In this document: positions 32,632 to 45,137 of the stretch, in pieces
How the letters are laid out: every line of letters starts with the position of its first letter
Position numbering within the stretch: position 1 is the stretch's first letter
Origin: Fusarium oxysporum f. sp. lycopersici 4287
Taxonomy: Eukaryota > Ascomycota > Sordariomycetes > Hypocreales > Nectriaceae
DNA: 64,000 nucleotides
Reading direction: 5' to 3'
Assembly (NCBI RefSeq): GCF_000149955.1
Contig: NC_030990.1
Location: 2,152,502 to 2,216,501 of the forward strand
Translations under genes and position numbers: made by a program
Notes under the pieces: generated by a model
What the model was told of the DNA's origin: nothing
Databases searched by the model: none
What the model saw: the letters and a program-made list of their open reading frames with translations, nothing else

Positions 32632-33833
32632 GTTGTATAATCGAAAGGAACGTGTCGGACCAGCCAGCAAGGAGAGTAATAGAAATAAGTTTTAGAAGAA
32701 AGAGGAAAAAAAAGATATTAAACAATGAGATTGATCTCAATTGAAGAATCGAATCGAATGTAATAGGAATTAGGGTATCAAAAGCAGGCCAGCGCTTATT
32801 GAACGAGCGAGTGTAAACGAAAGGACAAAACTGTCTTTATAAGTCAAGTAAAGTCAGATCGAGAAAACAAAACTAGAACAACGTGGATACCACCGCCTTA
32901 ATATTCTAATTCTCAACGCCGGGATCATCATCTTGACTTGTTCGGCTGGCACAGCATCCGTGATATCACAGGGGTGTTAAGCATGCCTCACCACTGATGC
33001 CAAGAGAGGACGACGTCCAGGAACGCCAGATAGCCGTGTTTAACAAGCTTCCCCTTCAAACGTTTCCGCTGACTGAGCTCGACTATCCGGAGTTTGCCAT
33101 CTGAAGATCTGAGACGTCAAACGCGAGCCATGAAACCGTCCCGAGATATGGCAGCGCACATGTAGTGTATCTACAATGTAACGCTGTAGGTGGCCCGAGG
33201 ATGATGATGAAACACTGTCCTGAGATCCCGAAATCCCCTCACTGCCTTATTTGGTCCATTATAAGCATTGCTCGGTCCGGTCATTGGCCGAAACACTTCT
33301 GATACATATCAACCCTGCAAAAGAAGCCAAAAGGCTAAAGTAGAGTTAATAGTTTGAATCTGATAACTGTAATCTAGGCTCTTTTGCGCCATTGCTGGGC
33401 TAACCGAGAATCAGAACAAAACAAAGGCTTGCCGGTAATTGAGATGGTCGGCAAAACAATGAAACCGCCTTCGCCTGATAGCTGAATTAATTGACGATTG
33501 CCTTGCAAAGCACTCCCAGAAATTCTACATACCTACGTAGTCGAGTACAAGGTCTTGTCGTTTTCCTAGAAACAGATGGAAGTCCTTTTAAAAAATAAGG
33601 CAAACAGCACAATAACAAAAAGGCGATCATATACTGCTTGAGAGAAGATGAGATTACTTCCGCTGTTCAATACCACTACCTAAAAGTCCGACTCCTTCTG
33701 GCAATCTTCTCCGTCTGGCAATGCTCCTCACGCAAACATAGATATACCTTCTTCCTCGACCAAGTAGCCCGGTTTAAAAACTACACACTACATTGTCCCC
33801 ATTACAATCGTCAGCTAACTTTTGTTTGTCCTT
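32632..33833. other. Intergenic region, Rds1-like promoter / SSD1 3' side
   Basis: 1.2 kb with AT-rich segments and several possible TATA-like elements. No conserved ORF. The short plus-strand ORF at 33638-33889 overlaps the last SSD1 exon in antisense and has no support. Confidence 0.5.
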
Positions 33834-36800
33834 TCACAGAGCATAAGGGTTCAGAGATCGGATGGTCAGGCAACTGGTCTCTCGGTTAGCACGATACTTC
33901 TTCTCTAAACAAAAGTTGACTTACGGTGGGCTCTTGGTGAGATCCGTCTTCAGGATCACCGGTACCCTCGTCATCTCTGTCACATCCTGGATGTAGTCAC
34001 CACCCTCCTCGCGAAGCGAGAAGAAGCTGAGGTACTTCTCCTTGTTGGTGAGGCGAGTCTCGACAGCCTCCGCCACAGGGACCTTGGAATCGGAACGAGT
34101 GCGATGCAGGTTGCCGGCGTTGGATGAGGAGCGAGCAGGGGAGCCGGGGACGCTCTGAGTAGGGCGCTCAGCCAGCGAGGCTCCGGCCATGGCCTCAGTC
34201 ACGTCGGATGTGTTATCGTCGTCATCGTCGAAAAGAGCATCAACGTCATCAGTTGAGATGGTACCGGTATCGGTTTGCTTGCGAGTAGCTTCCTCGCGCT
34301 CCTTTCGGACACGTTCAGCCTCCTCAGCCTGGCGCTGAGCTGCTAGGGCATTTGAGTGTCGGATGGATGCGGCAGCCTTGGGTCGCTCATCCTCAGGCAC
34401 GAACGCCGAACTGGGAACGCCCTTCTCCCAGTAAAGCTCAAGAACCCGCTTCTCCTTTCGGAACTCGGCCTTCTTCAGAGGTAGCTGGTCACAGTGAACT
34501 CGCTTCTCGAATCCCCACTCAGGGATGAGAACGTCAAACGCAGACTCGTATACACACAAGACGATACCCTCAGCAATGAGGTCACCGTTGGCCTCTTGGC
34601 GCTTCTTATCCATCGTTCGGCAAGACTCGATGTGGACACTCTGCTCCTGGGCATTCTGAGCAGAATCCTTCTTAGTATTACAAGACTCGGCGGTCTTGAC
34701 GAGGTTCTCCAGATCCTCAGTAAACTCAATCTTGCCCTCAGAGAGAACAGCCTCGAGTTGACGATGGACAATAATATCGGCGTAGCGCCGGGTCGGGTTG
34801 GTGAAATGAGTGTAAAGAGGCAGGTTGAGAGCATAGTGGGGCCACAGCTGCTTGCCAGTCTTACCTGAAATGAAGTACTTGGCCCTCTGCATAGACTTGA
34901 CGACAAGAGTCTCCATACCCTTTCGCAGATCTGGGTCATCAACCTTGAAGAGGCTGTTTTGAAGGGCACCGCTGCCGGATGAGTCGATATCATAACCCAA
35001 CGCTGTCATGCGCTCCACGAAAGTCTGGAGTCGGCGGGGGTTGGGAGCAGACTGGCGACGAAGGAAGGCCTTCTCAGGGAGCCCCTCAACAAGACGTTGT
35101 GCCACATGAGCGTTAGCTTTGTGAATCAGTTCTTCCACAAGCTCAAGAGCCTGCGTCGAGTCGAAGAGGTTGTCCTGGACCGGGTCGTTCTCGTCGTCGA
35201 GTTGCTGGAGCAGTCTAAGAGGTGCAATGGGTTCGCCACCGGCGCCGAGACGAGCTTCTCGGAACTTCTGCGACACAGCGTTGAGAATCTGTATCGTATT
35301 GACAGGAACAGCCGGGTTCTTGTATTCCGAGGGGTTTGTTAGAGCATCATCAATGTCGTCAAGGGAAACCTTGCCGGCGCTCTTGATGATCGAGCGGCCA
35401 ATCCATGCATCACCTTCGGCGACAGAGCCAGTGTGGGGGTTCACATTGAATACCACGGACACAGCGAGACGGTCCTGTTCGGGGGTCAGAGAGCAAACTT
35501 CAGCCGACAGCTTGGGCGGCAACAGGGCGCAGAAGCGATTCTTGAGCTGAACGGAGGTGCCTCGCTTCTTAGCCTCGCGATCCACCAAAGAGTTGGGCTT
35601 AACAAAGTGTGCGATGTCAGCTACGTGGATACCGATCTCAATCTTGCCATCAGGACGAGACTTGACATGCACGGCATTGCCGAGCTCAGCTCCTCCATTG
35701 TAGTCGATCGTGAAAACATTCTCTTCGCGGTAGTTACGACGTTCGGCGAGGGCTGCCTCGTCTTCCTTATCAAGCGACCAGTCTTGCAGGCCAACGCTGC
35801 GGAGCACGGCGTCAGAGAACTCATCTGAAGCGAAGTTGTTGTCGCGAAGAAGAGCATCGGTTTCAACCTTAAGATCACCCATGCGTCCAAGCTGCTCAAC
35901 CAGAGTTCCAAAGGGGTGGAGGGAGGTAATGGGCCAGCGCTTTATGCAAGCCACAAAAATTCGATCCGCGTAGTCTTGGTGCTTCTCAACAAAGTCGCGG
36001 GGTGCCTGCTCGGTGGGGATGGCAATAAGTGGCACACGCTTGTCTGTGGGCTTGAACCAAACAATCTTGGGCTTCTCCTGTTGGCGAGGCTCGGGGTGGC
36101 GCGAGTTGTTACCTTCACGAGCAGCCCTCTCGGCCTCCTGCTTCTCCTTGGTAGCTTGGCTGCTAGGGCGGAGTAGGCCAAGAGTACCAGAAAACATTTG
36201 ACCGGCAACACGCTCAACAACAGCAACAACGTGGCCAGCGTACAGGGGCTTCTGTTCATCGTTGATTTCCTCCTCTTCAACAAGGAGGAGACTCTGGCCC
36301 TCAACTTCCACATCATCGTTCTTCTTTTGAGTGGGGCGCTGACGGAGACTGCCACGACGACGAATTCCGCCCTCGGGAGCGTTCCCATCGTTGTTATTGC
36401 CAGAGTTCTGATTACCTTGGTTAGTAGATCCGGATCGAGTATCGGTAATGTCCTTGCGTTTCTTCTTCTCTTCTTTCTCGCGCTTCTGGCCCCAAACTTC
36501 GTCAACATCCAGAAGCTCGATAGCGACGAGATCACCTTCGAGAGCACGGTTTCGGTCCTTGCTACCACAAATGAAGATATCAGCATCAAGCAGACCATCC
36601 TGAGTGGTAACATAAGCATCACTACGGTTCTTCTTGTTGACACGGAGGATACCGGACACGAGCTGCCCATCAGCCAAAAGAGCGGGGAGGGAGGCCTGAG
36701 GAAGATAGGGGGTAAAAAGGGTCTTTCGCTGTTGTTGCTGCTGCTGACCACCAAGCTGACCAGCATGCTGGGAGCCCTGGAGACCCATAAAAGGCTGGCC

Positions 36801-38161
36801 ATTCATTTGAGCGGCTTGCAAAGCCTGTAGCTGGTTCAGCTGCATGGGATTGAGCTGCTGCCCATACATTTGGGGCATCATCATCTGGTTGGGGAGCTGC
36901 ATAACCTGAGGTTGATTGGGGTTATACTGAAAGCCTCCAATTCCAGAGACGGACTGGTTCATAGATCCGCGAGGTCGGTGACCAGGCTGGAAGCCTTGGC
37001 TCTGTCCGGCATTGCCAGACTGTTCTTGGCCCTGTCCTTGAGTACGCCAGTTACCTTCGAAGTTGCGAGATCCGGTACGGGCATGGCCGCTTCCGCGGCG
37101 TTGGAATTCATTGCTTTCAGCATTCAAACCACCACGGCCGCCGCCTCGGCCATTAACCGCCATGCTCTGACTGCGGCCATGACCGCCACGTCCACCGCGG
37201 GTCGAGCCCTGAGCAACAGGAACTTCGAGGGTGGACTGGGAAGCGGGCTTGTTCTCCTCGTCCGGGGCAGGAGAGGCAGGGAAGGAGAAGCCGGTGGTTG
37301 TTCGCTTCTGTTGGGCAATCTCGGCGGCCTTCTTGGCGTCGGCGAGGGCTAGAGAGTGTCTTCTTTGATGACCACCACCAGCACCTCCACCACGGCCGCC
37401 TCGGCCTCCAGTATTCTCTCGGCCCTGGGCTTGAGGGGCTTCAAAGTTGCCAAAGCCGGATCCAGAAGCACCAGACGAGGGCGCAGGAGGAGGCCCCATG
37501 CCCATGTTAGGAAGTGCCGACTGATTACGGCGATGTGAGAGTGGCTGGGTGGGAGGAGCCATGTTCTGCTGAGGTACTTGGTTGGGGAACTGGAAAGCAG
37601 CTTGCGACATATTGGGCATTGGCTGCAAAGGATTGAACGCACCACCAGGACCGAGGGGCTGTCCAGGAGGCACCATTCCCATATTGACATATTGCTGATG
37701 CGTAGCTTGAATCTGCTGCTGCTGTTGCTGCAACAGTTCGATCTGCTGCTGAATGGCAAGCTGCTCCACTATAAGATAGATCAGTTAGTACACTGCTGCA
37801 TAATGAACTCCCATGGCCATGGCAGGGGCATCATAGATGATGGCTTAGAAACGTATGGAACAGTTGCTGCTTAAAAGGGGCAAGATGACAGAGTGAAGGT
37901 ACAGGATGATGCATATATAAAGTGTTGAAAACAGGACAGTTGAGGCCTCATGAACTTACTTCCAGGGTTAGCAAACATGCTCATCAGTGGCGTCAGCTCA
38001 GAAGGGCTTCGGCGATGGGCAATGTGAAGTCTACGTCCAGCAGGCCCAGGGACGCCGCCAACCTGAGGCTGCTGCTGGGAAGCTTGCTGTTGAGAAGACT
38101 GCTGCTGCTGCGGCTGCTGTTGCTGCGGCTGCTGCGGGGGTTGCTGTTGCTGCTGCTCCAT
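33834..38161 (-). CDS. SSD1: Ssd1/Sts5-like RNA-binding protein (inactive RNase II fold)
   Basis: Predicted 1361-aa cytoplasmic mRNA-binding translational repressor that controls cell-wall mRNAs and is regulated by the NDR/Cbk1 kinase in yeast. Exons: 37960-38161, 33925-37768 and a 40-nt final exon 33834-33873. The last exon restores the conserved C-terminus SPPCLTIRSLNPYAL. The N-terminal 400 residues are poly-Gln, Gly/Arg-rich (RGGRGG) and hold NDR-type sites (HRRSPS, HRRNQS, HQRRHS). Two cold-shock-like OB folds and an RNB domain (FTIDYNGGAELGNAV ... GIHVADIAHFVKP) follow. The RNB acidic quartet needed for catalysis is lost (GGAELGNA), as known for Ssd1. Exon 1 ends A and exon 2 begins TG, so a Met codon is rebuilt across a 191-nt intron. 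Confidence 0.95.
38036..38160 (-). repeat. CAG/CAA tract encoding poly-glutamine in SSD1
   Basis: Exon 1 of SSD1 is dominated by CAG/CAA codons broken by prolines and serines. A second tract lies at about 37710-37760 at the start of exon 2. Such tracts often vary in length between strains. Confidence 0.85.
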
Positions 38162-41100
38162 GTTGGGCAGTTGAGTCAAGAGCACTTGGATTGTAGATAT
38201 AGCACGTCGATGTTCGGCGAAGGTGATTGATCACGATACAGCTAGTTGGATCTGATATCGAGAAGCGTTGTAATGGCCGAAGATGGGCGGTTGGGTGAGG
38301 ATAGGCGAACCTGTTGGGAAACGGGCAATGGATGAGGCGAATTGCGATGGCGATAGGCGATGGCACGGCGGGACAATGTTTGCCCAAAAGGAGGGTAGAC
38401 GAGCTTGCGCTGAGCCAAGGAACGTGATTTGGAAAGGCGGCGATGAAGAGGCAGATGGTGAGACGACAAGAAGTGAAAGCCTGGATGGATGGAACAAATT
38501 CCAACTCCTGGCGACAGGAAGAGAGACGAGAGTGAGTTGGAGGAGAAGAAGAAGAGGAGGGATGGATGCGAAGAAGGTGATGGGTGGATAGGTAGGTACC
38601 TAGATAGAGATGGTTTAGCTTCAGTGGAGAGCGTGAGGTGGGATACGGCTACGTACCAGATAAGTTTGGACTGTACTTCTGACCTAAATTTACGTATGTC
38701 TTGCGCAGCTGGTAAGAGCCTGATGTACCTTCCCTCTCTGGCTCCTTGTCTCCATTAGCAGTTCTAAAATGGAAAGTAATAGATGCAATAATCGAAAGCT
38801 ACCGCTGCTGTATTTCTCGTACCGCTTTGGCTGGCCTTTACTACCCTCACGAGCGCAAATGAATATCTGGGGCCATTGGATCACAGCTTTAGCATCCAGA
38901 CAGCTGGACCGGGGGATTATCCTTAGACGCCTAAAGATGGGGTTGTCCGCTGCTCTAACGCACCTCTAGTGGCCTCTAGCCGGGCCTGGTAGAGCCCCTA
39001 GCACCTGAAGCTCGCACTGACGCCGGCTGACTCCGCTAATAGCGGGGATGCTATCTCCTAAGTGCCATGGATAATGGCTGCAGAGTCTGGACAACTCGTT
39101 CAACTGAAACTGTCGACTCCTTTCAGTCTCTATCCTTAATCGGATATGTCAAGAACACATTGCTAGGTTCAGTTCACCGAAATATGAGTCTTGAAATTAC
39201 TGTGTTTGTTTTCAGGAGCTTCCTGCATCCTGCTCACAAAGACGGTCAAAGTTCAAATACAAGGGTACCACCACCCCCCTAGCTTGAGATTGGACATGGT
39301 CCATGATTCAAGGAGTCGATCTTTCTGAATGTGGCGTTGAGGGATGAGAGGGCGTCATTCAGAGTAAATAGAGTGAAACTTGATAAGAAAACCGGGCGAT
39401 GGATCATTGTTCATGTTTACCTTGCTGTGAGACAGTCTTGCTTTGTGATGGAAATAGTCGAGGTCTTGAAATTGAGCTGGCCGATATACGAACAATTAGA
39501 ATTTTATGGACACTGACAGTGGAAATAGCTAGCCTTTGGCTAACTAGCTGACGCCGTTACCCCAGTGTTGAAGTGAGACGAACTCATTCAGCAGAGGACA
39601 GGTCTTCGCTACGTTTCAATACCTTTACCATTCTCAACACCCTGGCACTACTATTGTCAAACAATGTCGAAACAGACTCCTCCCCTAAACAAAAACCCCA
39701 AGACCGACTACCGAGTACTCGTCTTCATCCTCTACGCATCCAGTGTTACACTTCAAAGCGTCCTAAACGAACGAGGCCCCTGTGACTACCCAATGTGGTG
39801 ATGCTTAACCGTATCCGCCTACGCTAGGGGCGACGAACCTGGGACCCCTTACTTCAAGCCATGGACACACAAACGAATCCTTGGCTTAAACATACCAAAG
39901 AACGAGAAAGGGAGCTATAAGTTAAAATTCTTTCTCTATCCGTAGTCAGAAGATAGTTGTGGGTTATCTGAGGCCCGTATTGTACATGGAGGGCAAGAGA
40001 GAAGTATAATTTTCAAAATTTGTTAGGAATAGACTAAGTTTAGCTATCATAAATACCAATTATTCAGTCGAACAGTTCCTGACACTACCCAACATGAGGG
40101 AACAAGGGGAACTGGATGTTTCTCTTCTAAGGTTGGCCTTTGCACGATTTATTAGCCCAAAAAACGGGCGGGATCCCAAAACTCACGTCATCGAGGGGCA
40201 GTTCATAGTCTCACTGACGAAATTTGATGAGTTGGGAGCTTAAGTGATCTCATCTACATTCCACCGATTCTTCTCCTGGGATCTGTCTGCATCGCTGGAA
40301 GTACCGTATCAAGCACTGTGAAGATCCAGTCAGCTTCATGTTTCTATATTTCCATCAAAAACCGGGATAATCTGCAAGTAGTCCACAGCTAACCAGTCAC
40401 TTCACGGTAGCTGTCTTTTCGAGTAAGGTAGTGAGGATGAAATGCTTCTTCACTCTGCCAGAAATGTTCAAGGCCTCGCTTAAAGTGAAAATCATTCACG
40501 AAGAAAATTAAACCAGCTTCCAATAGAAAGTCTTAGCAGTTCCAGAACTGGTTGTGTTCTGTTTCAACAGTGCCTAGGTCATTCGGCATTTCAGATTCCC
40601 AAGTTACCTTACTTATATTGGCTGATTTGCAATACTGTTGTTGGTAACTGATGCCATGCGTATACAGTAATGACATGACACGTATTGTGTTCGAGACGAT
40701 CTCGAGCTTAAAAAGCCCGGTCATGTAAATCAACACAGAGTTCAGCACTTTTGTTCACTCTTGGTGTTCAATGTCCTCAGTCTCTCAGACTGGCTTCGGT
40801 GGATTCGAAGTCAACTTCCGCTTACCTCGAATGGGGCTTAAGTAAGCTACCTTACACAAATGGCCAGCAATGGCCCGGCCCTTAGGTCGGCAGTGAATCA
40901 CAACTATCAGTGTTCTAGATTCGAGTCACCAGCAATGCAATGCAACCCTTCAGTCGGGATACTCCATCGCGCCTCATGGTGTCTAAAAGTTTCAAATCGA
41001 CTTCCTCAGGAAGTACAGTGTGCAATATCTTGGTCAACCTCAGGAATTCGAGGCATCCCCATGTGCGGCTATCACTCTGCATTATCAAGCAACTACCATG

Positions 41101-41712
41101 AAGCTTACTACTCCTTATAAACAAGGGGCTGCGCTGTCGGTTGCGTCTGTTACCTAGAAAATGGTTCCCATTTCTGTTTACCCATGGTCAAGGAAGCAGC
41201 TACATACATGGGCACTGTCGAAGCCATGTTTCACAAAACTGGCCCGTACCTATTAATTCCTTGAATCATGTTCATCAATGTAGGGTACCCAAAAGACTCA
41301 TGCTGTAGCTTGCATGTACATGTGGCGCATGTCGGGACTTTATTTTAGCGGGCCGAGCTGAATCTACTTCCTCTCAAAAATTAGCTATACCATTTTCGAC
41401 TAGCTCGTGGTTCAATAGTCGACAATAAGGACCTGGTCGTACAATAGGAACCACCTACCTGATGTTTTGATCCAATGGATCGACATCCAGCCTCTTCTAA
41501 AGGGCTGCCTTAACACGATTTATCAACTGCTGCATATAAACTTCACGAGACTTCGGCAGTCGACATCTTCTTCACACCCTTTTTCTTTTTCTGCAGAACT
41601 CAAAGAACACTTTTGTGCCGCCGAGAACCAAGATTGTTACTCTTTTGATTCAAAATCTTCCAACTTCCAGATGCGATCCGAATAACGGACCTGGGAGCCC
41701 TTTGTATACGAC
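38162..41712. other. Gene-poor region, 3.5 kb
   Basis: The first 500 nt are pyrimidine-rich on the SSD1 strand and are probably the long SSD1 5' UTR and promoter. The rest has no conserved ORF except one small candidate at 39664-39801. Base composition is mixed and no terminal repeats or transposase fragments are visible. The last 300 nt serve as the GLE1 promoter. Confidence 0.5.
39664..39801 (+). CDS. Hypothetical 45-aa membrane-like small ORF
   Basis: A short ORF with a favourable start context (CAAACAATGTCG) after a C/T-rich leader. It encodes a polar N-terminus (MSKQTPPLNKNPKTDYR), then VLVFILYASSVTLQSVL, one possible membrane segment, ending CDYPMW. Codon choice is C-ending and coding-like, unlike the surrounding DNA. 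It may be a genuine small protein, the first exon of a gene whose remainder I could not trace, or a remnant. I do not recognise it. Confidence 0.25.
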   Translation: MSKQTPPLNKNPKTDYRVLVFILYASSVTLQSVLNERGPCDYPMW

Positions 41713-43366
41713 ATGACATTCTCGTCGCCCGTGAGGCGCAATCAGTTGCTTTCCAGCCCGGATCGCAACATAGCAGCAACTTTCCTTCTCGACTCGCGAA
41801 ACAATGAACTGAACCATCGGGATGCTCTGGCTGCAGCGCAACTAGAGCATGACCGCGTACGCCAAGCAGCTATACGGGTGTATGAGCTCCATGAGCTACA
41901 GGAGGAGCACAAGCGCATTGTTGCTGAGGAGCGTAGAGAGGAGGAGAGGCTCAAAGCGGAAGCTGCAGTAGTTGCGGAAGAAAAAAGACTACGGGAGCTC
42001 AAGGCAAAGACGGTCCCTCGTTTACCCCCAGAGCCCGCACCGCAACCACCTTCTCCAGCCAAACCGGAACCTACGAAGACGAACGGAGCAACTCAAATCA
42101 AAGATGTGACACCGGCCTTAGATGCAAAGAAACCCATTGTCTCTCCTGCGACAGGCCCGGCATCAGCTTCCGCTACGACAGCAAGTTTTACTCAAACGAA
42201 ACCGAGCAACCAATTCGGCACCACACAACCTGCTTTTGAAAGCCTACCACAGAAGTTAAACGGGGCTACAATACAATCTACAGCCCCAGCTGCTACGACC
42301 ATTCCTCAGCCCGCAGTCAAGTCTGCAGCGCCCACAGTACAGCCTGTGCAGTCTAAATCTGCACCCAGCATTGACCGCTATTCCCAGATTCACCAAGAGC
42401 TCAAGAAACTACGAAAAGAGTTGCAAGCTCAATCCAAGGTCGCCGGGTCGCCTCTTAAGGGCAAGCTGGGTGCTGCTCGACGAGAAATTCGAGTTGCTAT
42501 TGGTCAATTGACGGGTGGGAAGGGTGCAAATGCCCAACCTGTAAGTCATAAGCATCGATTTTGAGACCATTGCTAACACCTCTCAGATCAACAAAATTAC
42601 GGCAGCACTGAAAGAGGCTTTGGAAGGCCGGATACCAAGTCCTCCGATTGATGTCAGTCTCTTTGTGGTTGATAAAAGAGAGCCCGTGGAAGGCTCTCCA
42701 AACAACGAGGCTACTCTGCCCTCACTCTTCATATATCTCATAAACATCTGCGCCAAGGGTATTGTCAGCCAATTCATTAACGAGGGTGGCGCAAATCCTA
42801 AGGCTGCAGACCCTGTTGGTGTATTTGCAGCTCATATCTTCTCCACCAAGGAATTCCAATGGCGAGGTCAGTCTTTAGTCGATATTCTCATGGCCAAATA
42901 TCGAATAGTGTGCCCAGTGCTATTCGGCCACAGAGGCAGTGACAAAACTGAACGCGGCCGTATGGCAATCGGCTGGAAGAAGGACGGGCCATCATGGATT
43001 ACCGAACAAAGCCATAACGATAGGATGACTGGCTTGGGCGCCGGCTTTGCTTCTCTATCTCTGAGAGATTTCGGCAAATCTTCCAAAAAGAACCCCTACC
43101 CACCCACAAATTACTGGAGGGCGCTCGCTTACATTGTCAACTCACCGCCCAATGAGACGTCAAACACTCAATATGTGGTGCTGCGATCCATGATTCAGGG
43201 ACACGAGCAGCGTTTTCTCAATTTCTACGGCAATGCAGCTTTGGCAGCACTACGACTTGCTCTCATCGAGTTCCCCAAGAAGGCACCGCAAAATGCGACT
43301 GCTGCTGGCTCCTTGGCTGCTCTGGCAGATGTGCTCAAGACCGAATCTGGGTTGATCTTGACTTAG
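41713..43366 (+). CDS. GLE1: Gle1, nuclear pore mRNA export factor
   Basis: Predicted 535-aa protein, about the length of yeast Gle1 (538). Exons 41713-42540 and 42587-43366 flank a 46-nt intron (GTAAGT, GCTAAC, CTCAG). The protein activates the DEAD-box ATPase Dbp5 with InsP6 on the cytoplasmic face of the pore. A coiled coil rich in Glu/Arg/Ala occupies about residues 40-100, followed by a Pro/Ala/Thr linker. The GLE1 HEAT-like domain covers the C-terminal half (IDRYSQIHQELKKLRKEL, INKITAALKEALEG, FIYLINICAKGIVSQFINEG, GWKKDGPSWITEQSH, YWRALAYIVNSPPNE). The frame is intact throughout. The start is the first ATG of the open frame. Confidence 0.95.
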
Positions 43367-43742
43367 CGGCGAAAGACGCCCTGTTGTATGATCAACCGAA
43401 TACCAACTCGAAGAAACTCTCGGCCGGGATGTTAAAAATTTACGAAACTGAAGACCGCTCTACTGCAAGATGATCCATTCTAGGCATCGTCCTTGGCGGC
43501 GTGTTATATGTTTGATAAACTTGTTAAATTATAAGGTGCCATTGGGGTACAAAATGGCCGCTGCTGCTCTATCCTTGTTTGTAGTATACAGATTCAAGAC
43601 AAAAAGAAAGAAATACCCGGTCCCTGTATTGGTAGTCATTAAAGTGATCCCAGCCTAAACTCCAAATTCCTAGATGTTATAGTGTCATAAATGCTCTTTA
43701 CAACAGAGCTATGCATTCGTCTTTTGACCTGGATACAAAACA
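43367..43742. other. Convergent 3' intergenic region
   Basis: About 375 nt between GLE1 and TLG1 3' ends, with nothing recognisable besides UTR-like AT-rich sequence. Confidence 0.5.
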
Positions 43743-44504
43743 TCACAGGATTAGAAGGAGAATCAACAATAGGATGAGGACGAATATCAGAACCGCTATA
43801 CAGCAACTGCTGTATCGGTCCTCGTTCTGTCGCATCACATACTGAAGTTTCTGAACGCCTGTTGCCAACCGGCCACCAACGCGATCAGCCACGGTATCTA
43901 CCTCCTCCAACATCTCACGCTGCTCCTCGAGCTCTCTGCCCATATCATCCGCCTGGCGACGTAAGTTACCCACTGTTTGAAACACGCCGTCCAGATGCTG
44001 ATCCTGCTCGTGCATCATTTCCATCTGCTGTTGTTGCTCGAACTCGGCATAGTTATCCTCCGCATCACCATCAATGGCAAACGCATTCGGGTCAGGCAAG
44101 TCGCCCGCGTCCACTTTTTTGGCGAGCTCATCGTGCATATCATCGATCTCGCCGCCAACCTCTTGGACGAGTCGTTTTCGTCGCGTGACTTCATGTGGTG
44201 ATAGGCCAAATTGCGATGGTTCGGATTCAACAGCTCGAACAGATGCGACCAGATCTGCTAAGTCGTCGGCAAGGGATGACAAGGCGGACTCGAGATCGGA
44301 GCGAGCTGATGCGAGTTCAGGAGAATTGGCATCCGTGGAAAGCGAGCGGATCCGGAGATATGATGCAAATAGAGGCCGGGCATTCGCCATCTGGTTGAGA
44401 ACATCTCTGCGCAGGTCTTGTTAACAACAACGAAGCACCAGGAAGACGAAGACGTACTGTTGGACCTGGAGGAAAGGATCCTCGTCGTTGGTAGAGGACA
44501 TCAT
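43743..44504 (-). CDS. TLG1: Tlg1/syntaxin-6-type Qc-SNARE
   Basis: Predicted 236-aa tail-anchored t-SNARE for endosome-to-Golgi fusion. Exon 1 is 44458-44504 and exon 2 is 43743-44406, with a 51-nt intron. The N-terminal syntaxin-6 bundle is marked by DPFLQVQQDVLNQ at the splice and LSPHEVTRRKRLVQEVGGEI. The SNARE motif runs from about 145 to 205 (MMHEQDQHLDGVFQTVGNL, then VDTVADRVGGRLATGVQKL), with the central Gln in HEQDQHLD. The tail CCIAVLIFVLILLLILLLIL is the membrane anchor; the paired Cys could be palmitoylated as in yeast Tlg1. Two adjacent ATGs (44504 and 44501) make the exact first residue uncertain. Confidence 0.94.
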
Positions 44505-45137
44505 CCTGACAGCGTCAAAGTGACCATACGCAGTAAACACAATGCGCGAGGATTCTGCGCGACTTGGTGGAAAAAGGAGTGGATTAGTGAGTATTAGGCC
44601 AGGTGTTTCACGATATTCGGGAGGCTGCGACAACGAAGGTTCCGAGAGATGACGTTGCATGGACCCTGCAGGTGAGCTTAACCCGGAAGTCCTCGGTGAG
44701 AGGCCCGCGGTACGTATCTTCTGGGTTCACCGACGACTCACCTACAAATTTGACCCGCACACAAAGATACTAAACTAAGAAAGATGGTTGTGGTTGAGAA
44801 CTCCGCAAAACTGCTTTCGAATTCGTGTTTTGAAAGCACTAAAGTTATCTCATTACCTCCTTGTTCGTATCAGAAAGTCTGGAGTTCAGTCGAGTTCAGA
44901 TATTTCCTCGAGTTTGTTGACAACTTCCTTATATCCATACACAACTGCACTTACTCTTGGGTCGACGGGATTTACTACCGTTGTCAGATAGCCAGCCTTT
45001 CAACGTCAATATTCATATAAAGGCAACACTCGAATAGTAAACGGCAGATATATTGAACTTGTACGTATTGATCATGCTTCATCTCGCAGGCCATCAACAT
45101 TGATAACTCTACAGGGTAGCCCATACAAACATTCAAT
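44505..45137. other. Divergent promoter region, TLG1 / METTL25-like
   Basis: About 630 nt between divergent genes. The ORFs seen here are short and overlap the TLG1 5' side. No other gene is supported. Confidence 0.5.

Noticed and set aside
38231..38591. Overlapping ORFs on both strands upstream of SSD1
   Set aside because: They are products of C/T-rich 5' UTR sequence and CAG-repeat shadows; frames show no domains.
39820..39870. Sequence resembling a tRNA B-box on the minus strand (GGTTCGTCGCC)
   Set aside because: No matching A-box, no T-stem pairing and no cloverleaf could be drawn.
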